DNA from: Leguminivora glycinivorella
Lineage: Eukaryota; Arthropoda; Insecta; Lepidoptera; Tortricidae
Length of the DNA: 64,000 nucleotides
Direction: 5' to 3'
Assembly: GCF_023078275.1 (NCBI RefSeq)
Contig: NC_062996.1
Span: forward strand, 2,418,001 to 2,482,000
Shown here: in pieces, positions 1-10,174 of the stretch
Position numbering within the stretch: the first letter of the stretch is position 1
Layout: each line of letters begins with the position of its first letter
Position numbers and translations under genes: made by a program
Notes under the pieces: generated by a model
The model's input: the letters and a program-made list of their open reading frames with translations, nothing else
The model's database searches: none
What the model was told of the DNA's origin: nothing

Positions 1-2159
1 ATTTAAAGTTTTATAGTAATCATTTACGCCAAAGTCACTAAAATGTAGGCGTAGATGAGGTAATAAGTCAGAAAAAGTAATGTGTAACGGTAATTATGTA
101 CATAGGTTTCTGGGGCGATTTAAAGCAATCAAGTTTGCAATATTCTTACGCCCCCAGTTACACGCAGTGTTTTTCATCACACTAGCAATAAAAAGAATAA
201 AAAGTATTCCCGGTAGTCCAAAATACAAATTTGAACACTCCCTTGGGAAAAATACGCCTCCTGATACGCCTGCGTGCGATTGCACACTTACTGCGCAAGA
301 GTGATAAAGAGTTATTAAACGACATGTTCATCGCTGGTGGAATTAGATACAAATACATCTGTTACACGGCTGACAATGCTAGACAAACTATAACTGAACT
401 TAAGCCTGGTGTCCACTAAGCTCGCCGAGTCGAATCTCATTAATTCGCCTTTTGCATTTCTTATGAAACTACGTCCATTAGCGACGCGTCGAATCGGTTT
501 GATCGCTCATTGTAAATGTATGCAGGGCTAGATTCGACGCGGCTCGACTCCACCTAAGTGTCCTCAAGGCTTTATGCAGCCTTTGTGACAGAGATTTCAT
601 ACCTAAAGAGTACTATGGGTGGTTTCAATCACTTAATACTGCAGTTGGTGAAGTGGTATACAGTTGTGACATCTGAAGTCTACTCATACCGTAGTATGCT
701 AGTAAGTAAAGTAAAGTTTATTCTATGTTAACTGTGTACATAAGATGGTATGATATACCGAAAATACAGTATCAACAGTGGCCCATTTCATATCATCTAC
801 AATATCAATATCATCTAATTACGTCTACAATACAGTTACTTTGGCGCAGTGCATTTAGTTTCGTAGGCCAAAATATTCCACTTCAAGTTGTTAAGACAAT
901 AATACATGTTATGCGATTACTCACAGACGTCTGAAGCGATTTGTATTATTTATCGTAATTCAAAGATTAATTTAAGGTTATTTGCCAACCAGCTTAAGTT
1001 ACCAAATTAAAATTAGTATAAATTAACTTTGCACTAATGCAATCCACAAGATTTTGTGGATAAAATGCAACTCTCTCGTCCGTTTTTGAAGAACTAAGAG
1101 AGCCTTTACCAGTCGGTGAAGTGGCAAAAAAAGATTTGATTTAAATGTAACACTGTAATTAGTAACGGTCATCGAAGTTATGAAACATAAATTTACACTA
1201 AATTCGATTCCTGTAGCTTAAACCGTTTGTGTTATTGTATTTTTAACCGACTTCAAAAAAAAAGGAAGAGGTTCTCAACGCACGCTAATCACGAGAACAT
1301 CATACGAAAAACGAAGCTTAATTTAACAGACAAACAATGGGTTATATGTATAAAGAAGAGAAATATACAAACATTTATTTCTACAGGAAAAACCAACTAA
1401 GTAGGTATTCGACTGTTTCATTAAATCGTATTTGATCGTCAACTAAATACATTCTGAATATATATACGACAAAGTCGTAAACAAGAAAATACAGGTTCTA
1501 AAATGCCATACACATAACGTACATTTCTTCATGTTTTCATATAAAACTTGCCTTCAAACTTTAAAACCGCATTATCTCAAAATCGCCTATTTACACATAG
1601 TCGGTATTTGCAGTAATAGACCGTTATCCTTTCCTTCGTCACATTACATGCAAAACCAATTATAGTCCCTATAGAACTTTTTGGTAGAATGACATTGCTG
1701 ATGTTTGTAAACAAACATCTTCTGGAAAAACATCTTAAAGACATTTGGTGTGTTTAGCCTGGCTTAAAATAAAGAATTTTGTTGATAGTTTTATTTGCAA
1801 AAATCAAATATGTACATATTAAACTTTTTTGTAGAACATAAGATAGCTACTATAACAAAATGTTTAAATGCAAAAAAACACTATACACCATTAAAAGGTT
1901 CTACTTGGCGGATAAAGCATAAAAGTTTATATTAAATATTCATATCACATTCTGGCAGTTTATAATGCAACAAATTGACCATTAAGTAACTTTATGCGAC
2001 AGCTATCTTTTGAATGCAGCGTCGTATCAATACATGGGTTTTAACATATTGTAGCCCTTGAAAACCTTATTCTATAGGTGCTAAAAACTCGATTTCGTCA
2101 AAAAGTCACTTAGTCGGTATTTGCATTAATGGGACGAAATATGATATTATTGTAAGTTT
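1..2159. other. AT-rich intergenic or intronic DNA without a recognisable gene
   Basis: The open frames here are short, lack splice or domain support and overlap on both strands. A degenerate inverted-repeat element lies at about 408-562. A stretch at about 1025-1135 (lock-and-key wording GTGGATAAAATGC ... CCTTTACCAG) recurs at about 5210-5440 and 27500-27590, so it is an interspersed repeat. I see nothing else supportable. Confidence 0.6.
408..562. repeat. Degenerate MITE-like inverted repeat
   Basis: The left end reads GTGTCCACTAAGCTCGCC followed by GAGTCGAATC. The right end, in reverse complement, reads GGACACTTAGGTGGAGTCG and then the same GTCGAATC. The pairing is imperfect, which suggests an old, decayed terminal-inverted-repeat element of about 150 bp. 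No target duplication is clear. Confidence 0.4.
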
Positions 2160-2204
2160 GTAAGTATTAGAAGGGTTTAGTCACTAAACCCTTCTAATAC
2201 TTAC
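2160..2204. repeat. Perfect 20-bp hairpin
   Basis: GTAAGTATTAGAAGGGTTTA pairs exactly with its reverse complement across a loop of about 5 bases. It may be the core of a very short MITE or a recent hairpin-forming mutation. There is no U-tract or other sign of an RNA gene. Confidence 0.7.
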
Positions 2205-4500
2205 ATTTAGTGTTATTTGGTTGTGTTTTTTTTTTCAATCAAAGTTGAGGTACGGTTGGATTGTAAGTACTTAATAATTAACTTACGTTCACTACCTTCA
2301 GTATATTTCTGTACCCTTAACTTCGAATAGACCACTGTACTTCGTGTATACGTTTTTAAAAACAATAGCCAAGTTTAATGAAAAAAATCCAAATATTCTT
2401 GAATAATTGTGTTTTTTCAATGCTTTTTGACAACGCCCCGCGCGTGATCACTAAAAGCAGTTTTAACAAAAAGGCGATAAGGCTCAAAATAAAAATAGAC
2501 CGAATTAAACTTGAGCGTGCGAAGTAGAGAAAGTATGGAGATTTTCCAAAATGACGCGGCGAAAAATCGGTCGTTGACCCCGCGGGGACGGACCGTTTTG
2601 AGACTGAATCGCGGTTCCGTATTCCGTATATCTACAGGTTTGTATAAAAACAGAGATTATTTTAGTCTATTTGATGCTGTTATACTTTAAATTAAACGTT
2701 ATCTTAACTGGAGCAGATCCCTTATAGTTTCATTTGAGTTATTGACTTATTATTTATTTATTTATTTTTATTTATTTAAACTTTATTGCACAACAAAAAA
2801 AAACATGTACAAATGGCGGACTTAATGCCAAAAGGTTATTAATGTTAACTAACCACCTATGTACCTATACCTACCTACCTACTAACTATCTACCATAGGC
2901 ATAGAAGTTTCTACTTTCAACTTCCAAACACATGTAATTTACCTAAAGATCCCGATCTCACTGACAGTCTGGCACTGACACCAAATCTAATATTTCGCAA
3001 ACGGAATCCTAAGCACTAACTATTACATATTTCTCAGTTCCCAAAAATCTGTCTCAGGAAACTAATCCAACACAACTTGACCTCAAATCTCGCAATAAAA
3101 ATGGCGGATCAGAGACCATCAGTATACGAGATTTTGTGGTCAGTGATGAGACTCGTTTAAAGGCCAACGTGCTAACACGTGTGCCGGAGCGAATAACCTT
3201 ACAAAATAATAAGATAACGCGTGGATGCTATTTTTAAACACAGCTAGCGCCCAAATTAGAAAGACCTATAAAAGTCCGCCATTTTATAGTAAAAAAATCT
3301 GCAATCCAAAAGGAAATGACGTAAAATTGGAAACTGCTCAATACATTTTCAACTTTATTGTGATGAGTTAGAATTGAGGTTACATCGCGATTTTAGTGTG
3401 AGTTAATACGTTTTTCATGAATAAGGTCATATCGAAAACAACTTGAAAAAACTTAGCATGAATAACCCAAAACTATTAAGACATAACTCGATATAAGTCG
3501 TATTTGTATTTTAAACTTTCTTAATAGGCGTTAAGGTGTATTTTTTTTTGAAAAGCTAATATTTTGAACATTTTGTACCGTTTGACGTGTTTATTAAAGT
3601 TATCCACAACACAATTCAATTGAAATTTTATTGGAGGCCCCAAAGTGGTGCAAAACTTCATTTCACAGTAATTTGTATTGTATTTATTCGATTTTTTTCG
3701 GACTTTTCCTTAACCGTTCACGTGGCGGGCGTCATCGTCATAGGTTGTCAGATGAAGGGTTGAAGACTTGAAGAATATTTATTTTTTATTTTGTGCTCGA
3801 TACAAATTAGAAGTCAGTATTTTTTTTACTAACCTATAATAGCGTCCTACTGCTGGCATATTATATATTCTGTGCTGCTGGGCAAAGGCCTCTCCCTTTA
3901 ACCTCCATGACTCCCGGTTTAATCCGTATTATGCCTATAATATCGTGTTTTTTCCGCACTGGTTCGCAAAGTAGGTCAGTTCTTGTCAGGTCGAAACTTC
4001 AAAGGGCAATAATTTGTATGCATTGCGCGTGTAAAATTACTAAAATACCTAATACTCACTTGACTCACTTCACTCGTGTTTTAATTTATCACCACTTGTT
4101 TCGAATTTCCTCTTTTCCGCACTTGTAGTACTATTATCTTTTCCGCACATGTATCGTAATGTAAGTTAAGTACCTAATTATTTTATAGCCGAAACGCTTT
4201 TATAGCACCGCAATGTGTTTATTATGTGGATAGGCTACCAATATTTATCATTCTTTGCACAAAATGTGGTAACGTTTGCTCTTGTAGGTAAGGAAGTGCT
4301 AAAGATATTGAAAAACATAAATACTTATACTAAACGCTAAATTTTGAATGCGGAAAAATAAAATCATCACTCATCATCAAACACAAATACACAAACGCAT
4401 ATATGATAAAAACAATAGACAGTCGGTTAGAAGTACCAAAGACATACGGAACCCTAATAATAATAACAAAAGGAAAACACAAAAATATCTTACATGAAAA
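2205..4500. other. Repeat-rich noncoding DNA with a LINE-type tail
   Basis: An A/T-rich (TTTA)n stretch at about 2745-2785, followed by TTTATTGCACAAC and an ATGTACAAATGGCGGACTTAATGCC-like stretch, looks like the 3' tail of a minus-strand non-LTR retrotransposon. The rest is AT-rich. The open frame at 3907-4128 has no splice or domain support. Confidence 0.45.
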
Positions 4501-5100
4501 CGCCATCTAACGAATTTAAGATGAAACTAGTGACAACATTTTTAGTACGTTTGCTTTCATTGTAGTTATTCTTATTTTTAATAGATGGCACTATAAACCA
4601 CTTATGTACGCCATCTAGCGAGTTTTGTTGGAACCAGTTAACAACGTTTTACTCTGAACTTGTAGTGCTCGTTATAGTTCACAAATTGTTCTGAAGATGG
4701 CGTCACTACACTTTTCGTATTTTACCCTCTTAATAGTTCAGAGTAATTCTAGTAGATGGCGCTATCATATAACAGCAAGGTACCCCATCTTTGCTAATAT
4801 TGTAATTCTAAAAGTTGTCAACAGAAGGCGCTAAAATAAATTATTCAAACCAACAAATTTTGATTGTTTAGTATTATTTATTTACAATAGAGTAACGGTT
4901 TTAATCATAGCACTAATGATAACAACTTTAATTAATACTCAAAAAACATAAATATGAACGTAGTATAGGTACCTATTCTACTTATTGCAAGTTGTAATGT
5001 TGTATGCACAAAAAGTTCACATTAAAATATTTGTATTTAGCTTAAAAGTTCTAAACGGCTGTCCTATTTCTTAGTGGTAGATGGCGTAGCACTCCAAAAG
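4501..5100. repeat. Cluster of AGATGGCG / CGCCATCT motifs
   Basis: CGCCATCT or AGATGGC(G/A) occurs at about 4501, 4583, 4609, 4695, 4754 and 5089, in both orientations, with a near match at about 4825. The same motif recurs near 18540-18580, 25350, 44458, 44560 and 44605, beside other repeats. These look like remnants of one short interspersed family. Confidence 0.5.
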
Positions 5101-5149
5101 CATATTTAGGTATAAGTATAATTAATAAATATACATTATTCAAATAAAA

Positions 5150-5660
5150 TTTTGTTAACTTTGTAAGTATGACTTGAGTAAATTACAGTTTCTTTTTCAC
5201 CACACCATCGGGTAAGGGCTTACTTTGCTATTCGAAAACAGATAGCAAAATGGCATTTTATCCACAAGAGTAAAGTAATTTCATACAAATTTTAACTTGA
5301 TGCCTTAAGCTAGCTGATAGAATTTACCTATAAAATGACGATTTTGATCAAGAATATTGAATAGATCGATGGATTTGATTTAATTTGACATTTTATAGTC
5401 AGTATTTTGTTCGAGTTGGATGGTGTGGTGAAAAATTTTGTATTTCACTCGGTGGCAAAGTTTGTTTAACCTTCGTGCCTTGAAACCCTCGCAACGCTCA
5501 AGATTCCACTTTTTGAACCACTCGCTACGCTCGCGCTTCAATATTGGAATCTTTCGCTTGCTCGGGTATCAATATTTGCACGTGCGTTTAAACAACAACT
5601 TTGCCCCTTGTAAAACAAATAACTATTTATCGTTTACACCAAAGTTTTTTTTTCAACTAA
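5150..5660. repeat. Two adjoining interspersed repeats
   Basis: About 5150-5440 matches the GTGGATAAAATGC ... CCTTTACCAG repeat also seen near 1030 and 27500. About 5425-5660 carries the words ACTCGCTACGCTCGCG and CAACTTTGCCCC, shared in reverse orientation with the inverted-repeat element at 21162-21854 and with 44100-44225. Confidence 0.5.
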
Positions 5661-5879
5661 GTAGTTACTAATCTAATCTGTACTGCTAATTCTATTCAGC
5701 CAATTGTAGTGACGTATAATAATACGTGTAGTTAGTAGTTAGGCATAGATCTGATAATTATTACTGCTAGGACTTAGAAAATACCTAAGTTTACTTATCT
5801 AACGAGATCACAATAAGGACGGACTAGTTTTAATGAAAATCACATTAATTATACTAGACAAACTAGAAGACAACTCTTA

Positions 5880-6118
5880 CTTTTTAACCCCCGACGCAAA
5901 AACGACGCGTGACTGTTTGTCTGCCTGTCTGTCTGTCTGTCTATCTGTGTGTGTGTCTGTCTGTGGCATCGTAGCTCCCGAACGGATAAACCGATTTAGA
6001 TTTAGTTTTTTTTTGTCTGAAAGCTGAGTTAGTCGGGAGTGTTCTTAGCCATGTTTCATGAAAATCGGTCTACTATGTCGCGGTCGGGGGTTTTTTCAAA
6101 ATTTTAATTTTTAGCAGG
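5880..6118 (+). repeat. Interspersed repeat with an internal (TGTC)n microsatellite
   Basis: It runs from CCCCCGACGCAAAAACGACG through a TGTC/TGTG microsatellite, GGCATCGTAGCTCCCGAACGG and TCGGTCTACTATG to CGGTCGGGGGTTTT. The same layout occurs at 22390-22570 (minus), 22880-23130 (plus) and 40870-41280 (minus, interrupted). Confidence 0.75.
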
Positions 6119-6158
6119 CTTCATTATTAAGCTTTCCTCGAATTTGACTATAGACTAT

Positions 6159-6299
6159 AATTGTGTCGCTTAACTTCAAAACTGGGTAAATCCAGTCTGC
6201 TTTAAGGTTGATTATCTTTCAGATCATATTATATTTTTTATATATTCAACCATAAAGCAGAATGGATTTACCCAGGTTTGAAATTAAGCGACACAATTT
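6159..6299. mobile_element. Hairpin MITE, about 140 bp
   Basis: AATTGTGTCGCTTAA at the left pairs with TTAAGCGACACAATT at the right, and GGGTAAATCC pairs with GGATTTACCC inside. The direct repeat TTTGACTATA lies on both sides (6143-6152 and 6297-6306), which could be a target duplication that overlaps the terminus. It sits just downstream of the bZIP stop codon. Confidence 0.7.
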
Positions 6300-6320
6300 G
6301 ACTATACATATAATTATTAA

Positions 6321-6464
6321 TTAGTCAGCTGTGGTACTAGTGGGTACGGCTGGCTCATCAGCCGCTAGCAGCGCCCTCAAAGTGATGGCTTCTTGTCTGA
6401 GCGCCGCGACATGTGCGCGAAGCGAAGCATTCTCTTGCTCGAGCAGACAAGCTCGCCAGGCGAT
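6321..6464 (-). CDS. PAR-type bZIP transcription factor, terminal exon (leucine zipper)
   Basis: This minus-strand terminal exon encodes 47 residues and a TAA stop. It begins with IAWRACLLEQENASLRAHV and continues ALRQEAITLRALL, a heptad-spaced zipper of the kind that follows the basic region in HLF/TEF/DBP-type (PAR) bZIP factors. The splice acceptor reads CTCATGTTTCAG on the minus strand, and the exon opens in phase 0, matching the phase-0 donors of both basic-region exons at 8208-8359 and 8072-8164. PAR bZIP factors bind DNA as dimers in the nucleus through the zipper; the family role is known, but which insect paralogue this is cannot be fixed without the 5' exons, which I did not find. 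The short acidic and threonine-rich tail ends just before a hairpin MITE. Confidence 0.85.
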   Translation of the reverse strand: MAWRACLLEQENASLRAHVAALRQEAITLRALLAADEPAVPTSTTAD

Positions 6465-6568
6465 CTGAAACATGAGTATCTGTTAAAAATTTACACAAGG
6501 CACAGTTGCACCAATTACAAGTTATACTCCTCCTCATAGAGTATCATCATCATCATCATATCAGGCCC

Positions 6569-6712
6569 CGTAGCCGAATGGCATTTCTCCGACGCCAAAC
6601 GAAAGCGATACGCCGCTGGCTCTGTCGCGCCAATACGCAAGCGCGATAGAGATAGATATCTACTAGCGCTTCGTTTCGTGAGCGTTTCGTGAGCGATTGT
6701 GCCATTCGGCTA
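6569..6712. mobile_element. CGTAGCCGAATGG-type MITE (copy 1)
   Basis: The terminal inverted repeats are CGTAGCCGAATGGCA and TGCCATTCGGCTA. The interior carries GATAGAGATAGATATCTA and CGTTTCGTGAGCG. It lies in the bZIP intron. This is the first of eight copies in the window. Confidence 0.85.
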
Positions 6713-6724
6713 GCCACCCAGCCC

Positions 6725-7085
6725 TTTATCGCCCACTGCTGAGCATAGGCCTCTCTTCTAGTACGCCACTTGTCCCGGTCCTGAGCTAGTCTCATCCAGT
6801 TGTGCATGACCCGCAATTTTCCGGATGTCGTCCACCCAACGAACTAATGGATGCCAAGCGCTTCTTACATCTGTGAGCGGCCACCATTCTGTTAACATTT
6901 TAGTCCATCTGCCGTCACTCTGCCTAGCAACATATAGAGTATATTGAATAGTATCTCCTTCTCGTCATGTCCGGCGATGGCGACCACTCCAACGGTTATT
7001 GAATTGAACGCTCTGATGTGGCTTGCGAAACAAAACTTGGTTTTGAAAATGCGATTACAGGGTGCGCAATTACAAGTAACTGATA
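6725..7085 (-). pseudogene. LINE fragment, C-terminal end of a reverse-transcriptase ORF
   Basis: Read on the minus strand, one frame gives a C2H2-like finger (CNCAPCNRIFKTKFCFASHI) near 7010-7080. Then EWWPLTDVRSAWHPLVRWVD and DIRKIAG appear, and after a frame change NWMRLAQDRDKW and AYAQQW. This order is typical of the C-terminal tail of non-LTR retrotransposon polyproteins in moths. The frame change near the GGTCATGCACAACTGG stretch and the missing upstream RT domain show that it is a dead, 5'-truncated copy inside the bZIP intron. Confidence 0.7.
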
Positions 7086-7172
7086 GCGTCACTTCATAGA
7101 GTAATAATTGAGTATGAAGGGTAGAGGTAGGAGAGAAGAGAAATCTCTGTTACATTATGGGGGAACAGTACT

Positions 7173-7291
7173 GGGGGCCGATTTTTGAATCTCACTTTCA
7201 CTAAAATACCGGTTGAAAACGGTGAATTGCCTATTATTTTCAGTGACAATTTTCTGAACTCGAACGCCGTGAGACTCAAAAATCGGCCCCC
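7173..7291. mobile_element. Hairpin MITE with GGGGGCCGATTTTTGA ends
   Basis: GGGGGCCGATTTTTGAATCT at the left pairs with AGACTCAAAAATCGGCCCCC at the right, with a shorter pair (ACCGGTTGAAAACGGT) inside. It is about 119 bp and non-coding. Confidence 0.75.
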
Positions 7292-7561
7292 TGGATGTAG
7301 CGCCATCTTTTACATACGCCTTTTAAACCCTATATCCGACTTCGGATCGTACAATGTGAACTGAATTCGCTATCAAAGGTGGTGCTCTAGGGTAGGTACT
7401 ACTTTGGTACTACAATAAAAATAAACGTTAGTTTTTGAAAATTTATATCAGCTACCAGTGTTGGCTTATATTCAGATACTTTAGCACGATCTTAGAACTA
7501 TGCTGTGTACTATGTTATTTTGATAATAGTGATAAAGAGAAAAAGAGAGATATGCCTGGTG

Positions 7562-7716
7562 CGTAGCCGAATGACATTTCTGCGACGCGAAACGAAAACG
7601 AAACGCCGCGAAAGGTAGTCTGGCTCTGTCGCGACAATACGAGAGCGATAGAGATAGATATCTACGAGCGTTTAGTTTCGTGAGCGTTTCGTGAGCGTTT
7701 GTGCCATTCGGCTACG
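7562..7716. mobile_element. CGTAGCCGAATGG-type MITE (copy 2)
   Basis: It is bounded by CGTAGCCGAATGACATTT and TGCCATTCGGCTACG. The interior is about 155 bp and matches copy 1, but keeps AAAGGTAGTCTGGCTCTGTCG, which ties it to the copies at 8918 and 44802. Confidence 0.85.
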
Positions 7717-8071
7717 TAATACCCTGTTGGCTTATGGCTTACAATCAGAGGCCTTAGAAAAACTATGATGAGTACCTACTCGTATGTTATTTAGTGTGAT
7801 AAATTGATAATATAGGCAGAATATCAGTGCTGCTGCCTCAGGGCGTAGCGTAATACTGAACCGTAACCCTTTTGTCTTGTTGCGACGCGCACAGTATCAT
7901 AGTACGCTATGGTAAAAATCTGTCTAATTTCCTGTTTTCCAATTTGCTTATTATGTATTCTAATTCTTTTTTGTAACTTATTTCTTTTGTGTATTCTGTG
8001 TGTATTGTGACAAACAAATAAACGTATATCGTATATAGTAGTGATACAGAGAAATATAGGGATAAGCATAC

Positions 8072-8164
8072 CTGATCTTCTCTCACTCGGCGCGCGTCTC
8101 TGGACTTCTTGGCAGCTTGGTTGTTCCGCCGTCGTCTCTCGAAGTACTTCTCATCTTTGACACT
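8072..8164 (-). CDS. Second copy of the bZIP basic-region exon (alternative exon or pseudo-exon)
   Basis: This 93-bp minus-strand stretch encodes 31 residues: SVKDEKYFERRRRNNQAAKK followed by SRDARRVREDQ. That is the same basic region as the exon at 8208-8359. It has a donor (CAG then GTATGC) and an acceptor-like TATTAG. Over most of its length it is identical to the other copy. The few differences are synonymous (GAAGATCAG versus GAGGACCAG) except a Leu-to-Val change at the 5' edge. An in-frame TAG blocks extension upstream, so its only good acceptor gives phase 0. It could follow the longer copy or precede the zipper exon in frame, but it does not simply substitute for the longer copy, whose acceptor phase differs. 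It may be a real alternative exon or a partial tandem duplicate. Confidence 0.55.
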
Positions 8165-8207
8165 CTAATATAAGAAGGACACTAATGATAGCGTGAGACA
8201 GATATAC

Positions 8208-8359
8208 CTGGTCCTCTCTCACTCGGCGCGCGTCTCTGGACTTCTTGGCAGCTTGGTTGTTCCGCCGTCGTCTCTCGAAGTACTTCTCGTCCTTCAACTC
8301 GGCGGGGATCGGCCGCTTCTCGCCGCGACGGCGGGCCTCCTCTGACAGCCCGTGGAGAG
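8208..8359 (-). CDS. PAR-type bZIP transcription factor, basic-region exon
   Basis: This 152-bp minus-strand exon encodes 50 residues: LHGLSEEARRRGEKRPIPAE, then the DNA-contacting stretch LKDEKYFERRRRNNQAAKKS, then RDARRVREDQ. The signature NNxAAKxSRDARR is that of PAR-family bZIP factors (HLF/TEF/DBP and insect relatives), and a proline- and lysine-rich lead-in before KDEKY is usual. Its acceptor is CCCCAAG (2-base phase) and its donor is CAG|GTATAT. Joined to 6321-6464 it gives a continuous bZIP of normal spacing. The family acts as nuclear dimers on TTAYRTAA-like sites; this is family knowledge, not seen here. Upstream exons lie outside what I could find. I avoid a gene symbol because several insect paralogues share this domain. 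Confidence 0.85.
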
Positions 8360-8917
8360 CTTGGGGATGATAAAAATACTGTCAATTCATAGATTTAAGG
8401 AAATAGGAAGTAAGGAAGGAGGTAAAGAGTAATACCAAGCAAAGTAAGCAGCGGTTTTAACATCCCGAAGGTGCAGTATCTAAGTCACTGATGAATTAAA
8501 TTCATACAGAACAGACACGTTACTTTTTTTATGAAAAAACGTAAAATGTTTTTTTTTTAATAATGGCTTTTACTCCTCGGTCTTTTTTCCGAGGTGGATT
8601 TTGCCAATGACGACGTTTGGTAAGTACGACAGTGTACGGTGAGTTAGCACTTGTAAATTGATAGCTAAATTTTACAAGAGCACGTGGACTACCGGCCGTT
8701 GGCGACAAAAAAGTGGCTAAACGCGTTTAGAGATTAATTCTTCATTTCATCAGCTTCTCACTACAGCATTAGTTTACTGCATAATAGGCTATCGATATTA
8801 CATTATAACAACACTAATGAGCAAAAGAAAAAAAAAATCACGACACGAGACCGCTAAGAAGGCGCTCGAACCGGAAGTCCGTTAACATGATTATACTGAT
8901 ATGCCGTTTCCTGGCCT
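8360..8917. other. Intronic or flanking DNA, no gene seen
   Basis: This is unique-looking AT-rich sequence with a short inverted pair (CTCCTCGG ... CCGAGG) near 8573-8595. I see no exon, RNA gene or clear repeat. Confidence 0.4.
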
Positions 8918-9063
8918 CGTAGCCGAATGGCATTTCTCCGTCGAGAAACGAAAACGAATCGCCGCGGAAGGTAGTCTGGCTCTGTCGCGCCAATACGAAA
9001 GAGCGATAGAGATAGATATCTACGAGCGTTTCGTTTCGTGAGCGTTTGTGCCATTCGGCTACG
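8918..9063. mobile_element. CGTAGCCGAATGG-type MITE (copy 3)
   Basis: CGTAGCCGAATGGCATTTC starts it and TGCCATTCGGCTACG ends it. It directly abuts a headless SINE at about 9085. Confidence 0.85.
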
Positions 9064-9084
9064 CACCCTGGGCCGTCGTTCATC

Positions 9085-9370
9085 CCGAGGTCGCGGGTTC
9101 GAAGTTCGAACCCCGGCTCGTACCAATGAGTTTTTCAGAACTTAGGTGCGAAATGTCAAATTAATATTATTTGCAGCTTTTCGGTGAAGGAAAACATCGT
9201 GAGGATACCGGACTAATCCCAATAAGTAGTTACCCCTCGGGTTGGAATGGAAGGATAGCGCAAGAAGGAAATGCTCACGTTGCGGGCTGCGCATGGGCAG
9301 ATGCTGGCAGTAGGGCAAGCACGGAGGCGGCGGCAGCGCGGCAAGCAGCGGGCCGACCATGCTTGGCACG
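9085..9370 (+). mobile_element. tRNA-derived SINE, 5'-truncated
   Basis: The box-B-like word GGTTCGAACCCCGGCTCGTA is preceded by a partly duplicated copy, so the head is damaged. It is followed by CAATGAGTTTTTCAGAACTT, the CTTTTCGGTGAAGGAAAACA block and CCGGACTAATCCCAATAA, the body of a common lepidopteran SINE. Related copies are at 22113-22348 (plus) and 36448-36680 (minus). Confidence 0.7.
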
Positions 9371-9655
9371 TCTGAAACAAAATATACATACATACATACA
9401 TACATACAATCACGCCTGTATCCCATAAAGGGGTAGGCATCAGAGCACAAGAAACTACCAAAGTCTCAGTGCCACTCTTGGCAATTAAGGGGTTAAAAGA
9501 AAACGAAAATTGTGACATTGCAGTGACAGGTTGCCAGCCTCTCGCCTACGCCACAATTTTAACCCAAATCCCACAGTCGACTTCTACGACACCCACGGGA
9601 AGACAGGGGTGGTGAAATTCTTAACCCGTCACCATACAGGCACAAAATATATGTA
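9371..9655 (-). repeat. Interspersed repeat with (TACA)n end
   Basis: It begins with a (ATAC)n microsatellite and CACGCCTGTATCCCATAAAG, continues through CAGTGCCACTCTTGG and GACAGGTTGCCAGCCTCTCG, and ends GTTAACCCGTCACC-like. Other copies are at 29010-29555 (plus), 32950-33200 and 39187-39430 (minus), with a fragment near 18675-18735. The microsatellite end suggests a retroposon tail. Confidence 0.75.
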
Positions 9656-9860
9656 ACTATAATACGACTATCTTATCACATGAATAACACAGTAAATAGT
9701 AGGTATACAAATCTAATCATGGTATAAATATACTCACAAAGGTCTAATTGATAGAGACCTAAAAGCCGTGTCACATATTATTGCGGGCTTTGAAGAGTAT
9801 CATATTGCAGATGACTTTACGTACACACAACTCTACAAATCTTCACAAATTGAAGGCTCA

Positions 9861-10174
9861 GGGTGGCTAGCCGAATGGCACAATCGCTCACGAAACTCTC
9901 ACGAAACGAAGCGCTAGTAGATATCTATCTCTATCGCGCTTGCGTATTGGCGCGACAGAGCCAGCGGCGTATCGCTTTCGTTTGGCGTCGGAGAAATGCC
10001 ATTCGGCTACGGGGCCTGGGTGGCTAGCCGAATGGCACAATCGCTCACGAAACGCTCACGAAACGAAGCGCTAGTAGATATCTATCTCTATCGCGCTTGC
10101 GTATTGGCGCGACAGAGCCAGCGGCGTATCGCTTTCGTTTGGCGTCGGAGAAATGCCATTCGGCTACGGGGCCT
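9861..10174. mobile_element. Tandem duplication of a CGTAGCCGAATGG-type MITE (copies 4 and 5)
   Basis: Two almost identical units of 157 bp lie head to tail (MITE termini at 9867-10011 and 10024-10167), each ending in CGGGGCCTG. Only a few bases differ (for example CGAAACTCTCACG versus CGAAACGCTCACG). The repeated linker shows that the unit was duplicated as a block, not inserted twice. Confidence 0.85.

Noticed and set aside
479..494. TTAGCGACGCGTCGAA, the same as the start of the BEL/Pao LTR
   Set aside because: The match is 16 bases around a palindromic CGACGCGTCG core and does not extend on either side, so it is not an LTR relic.
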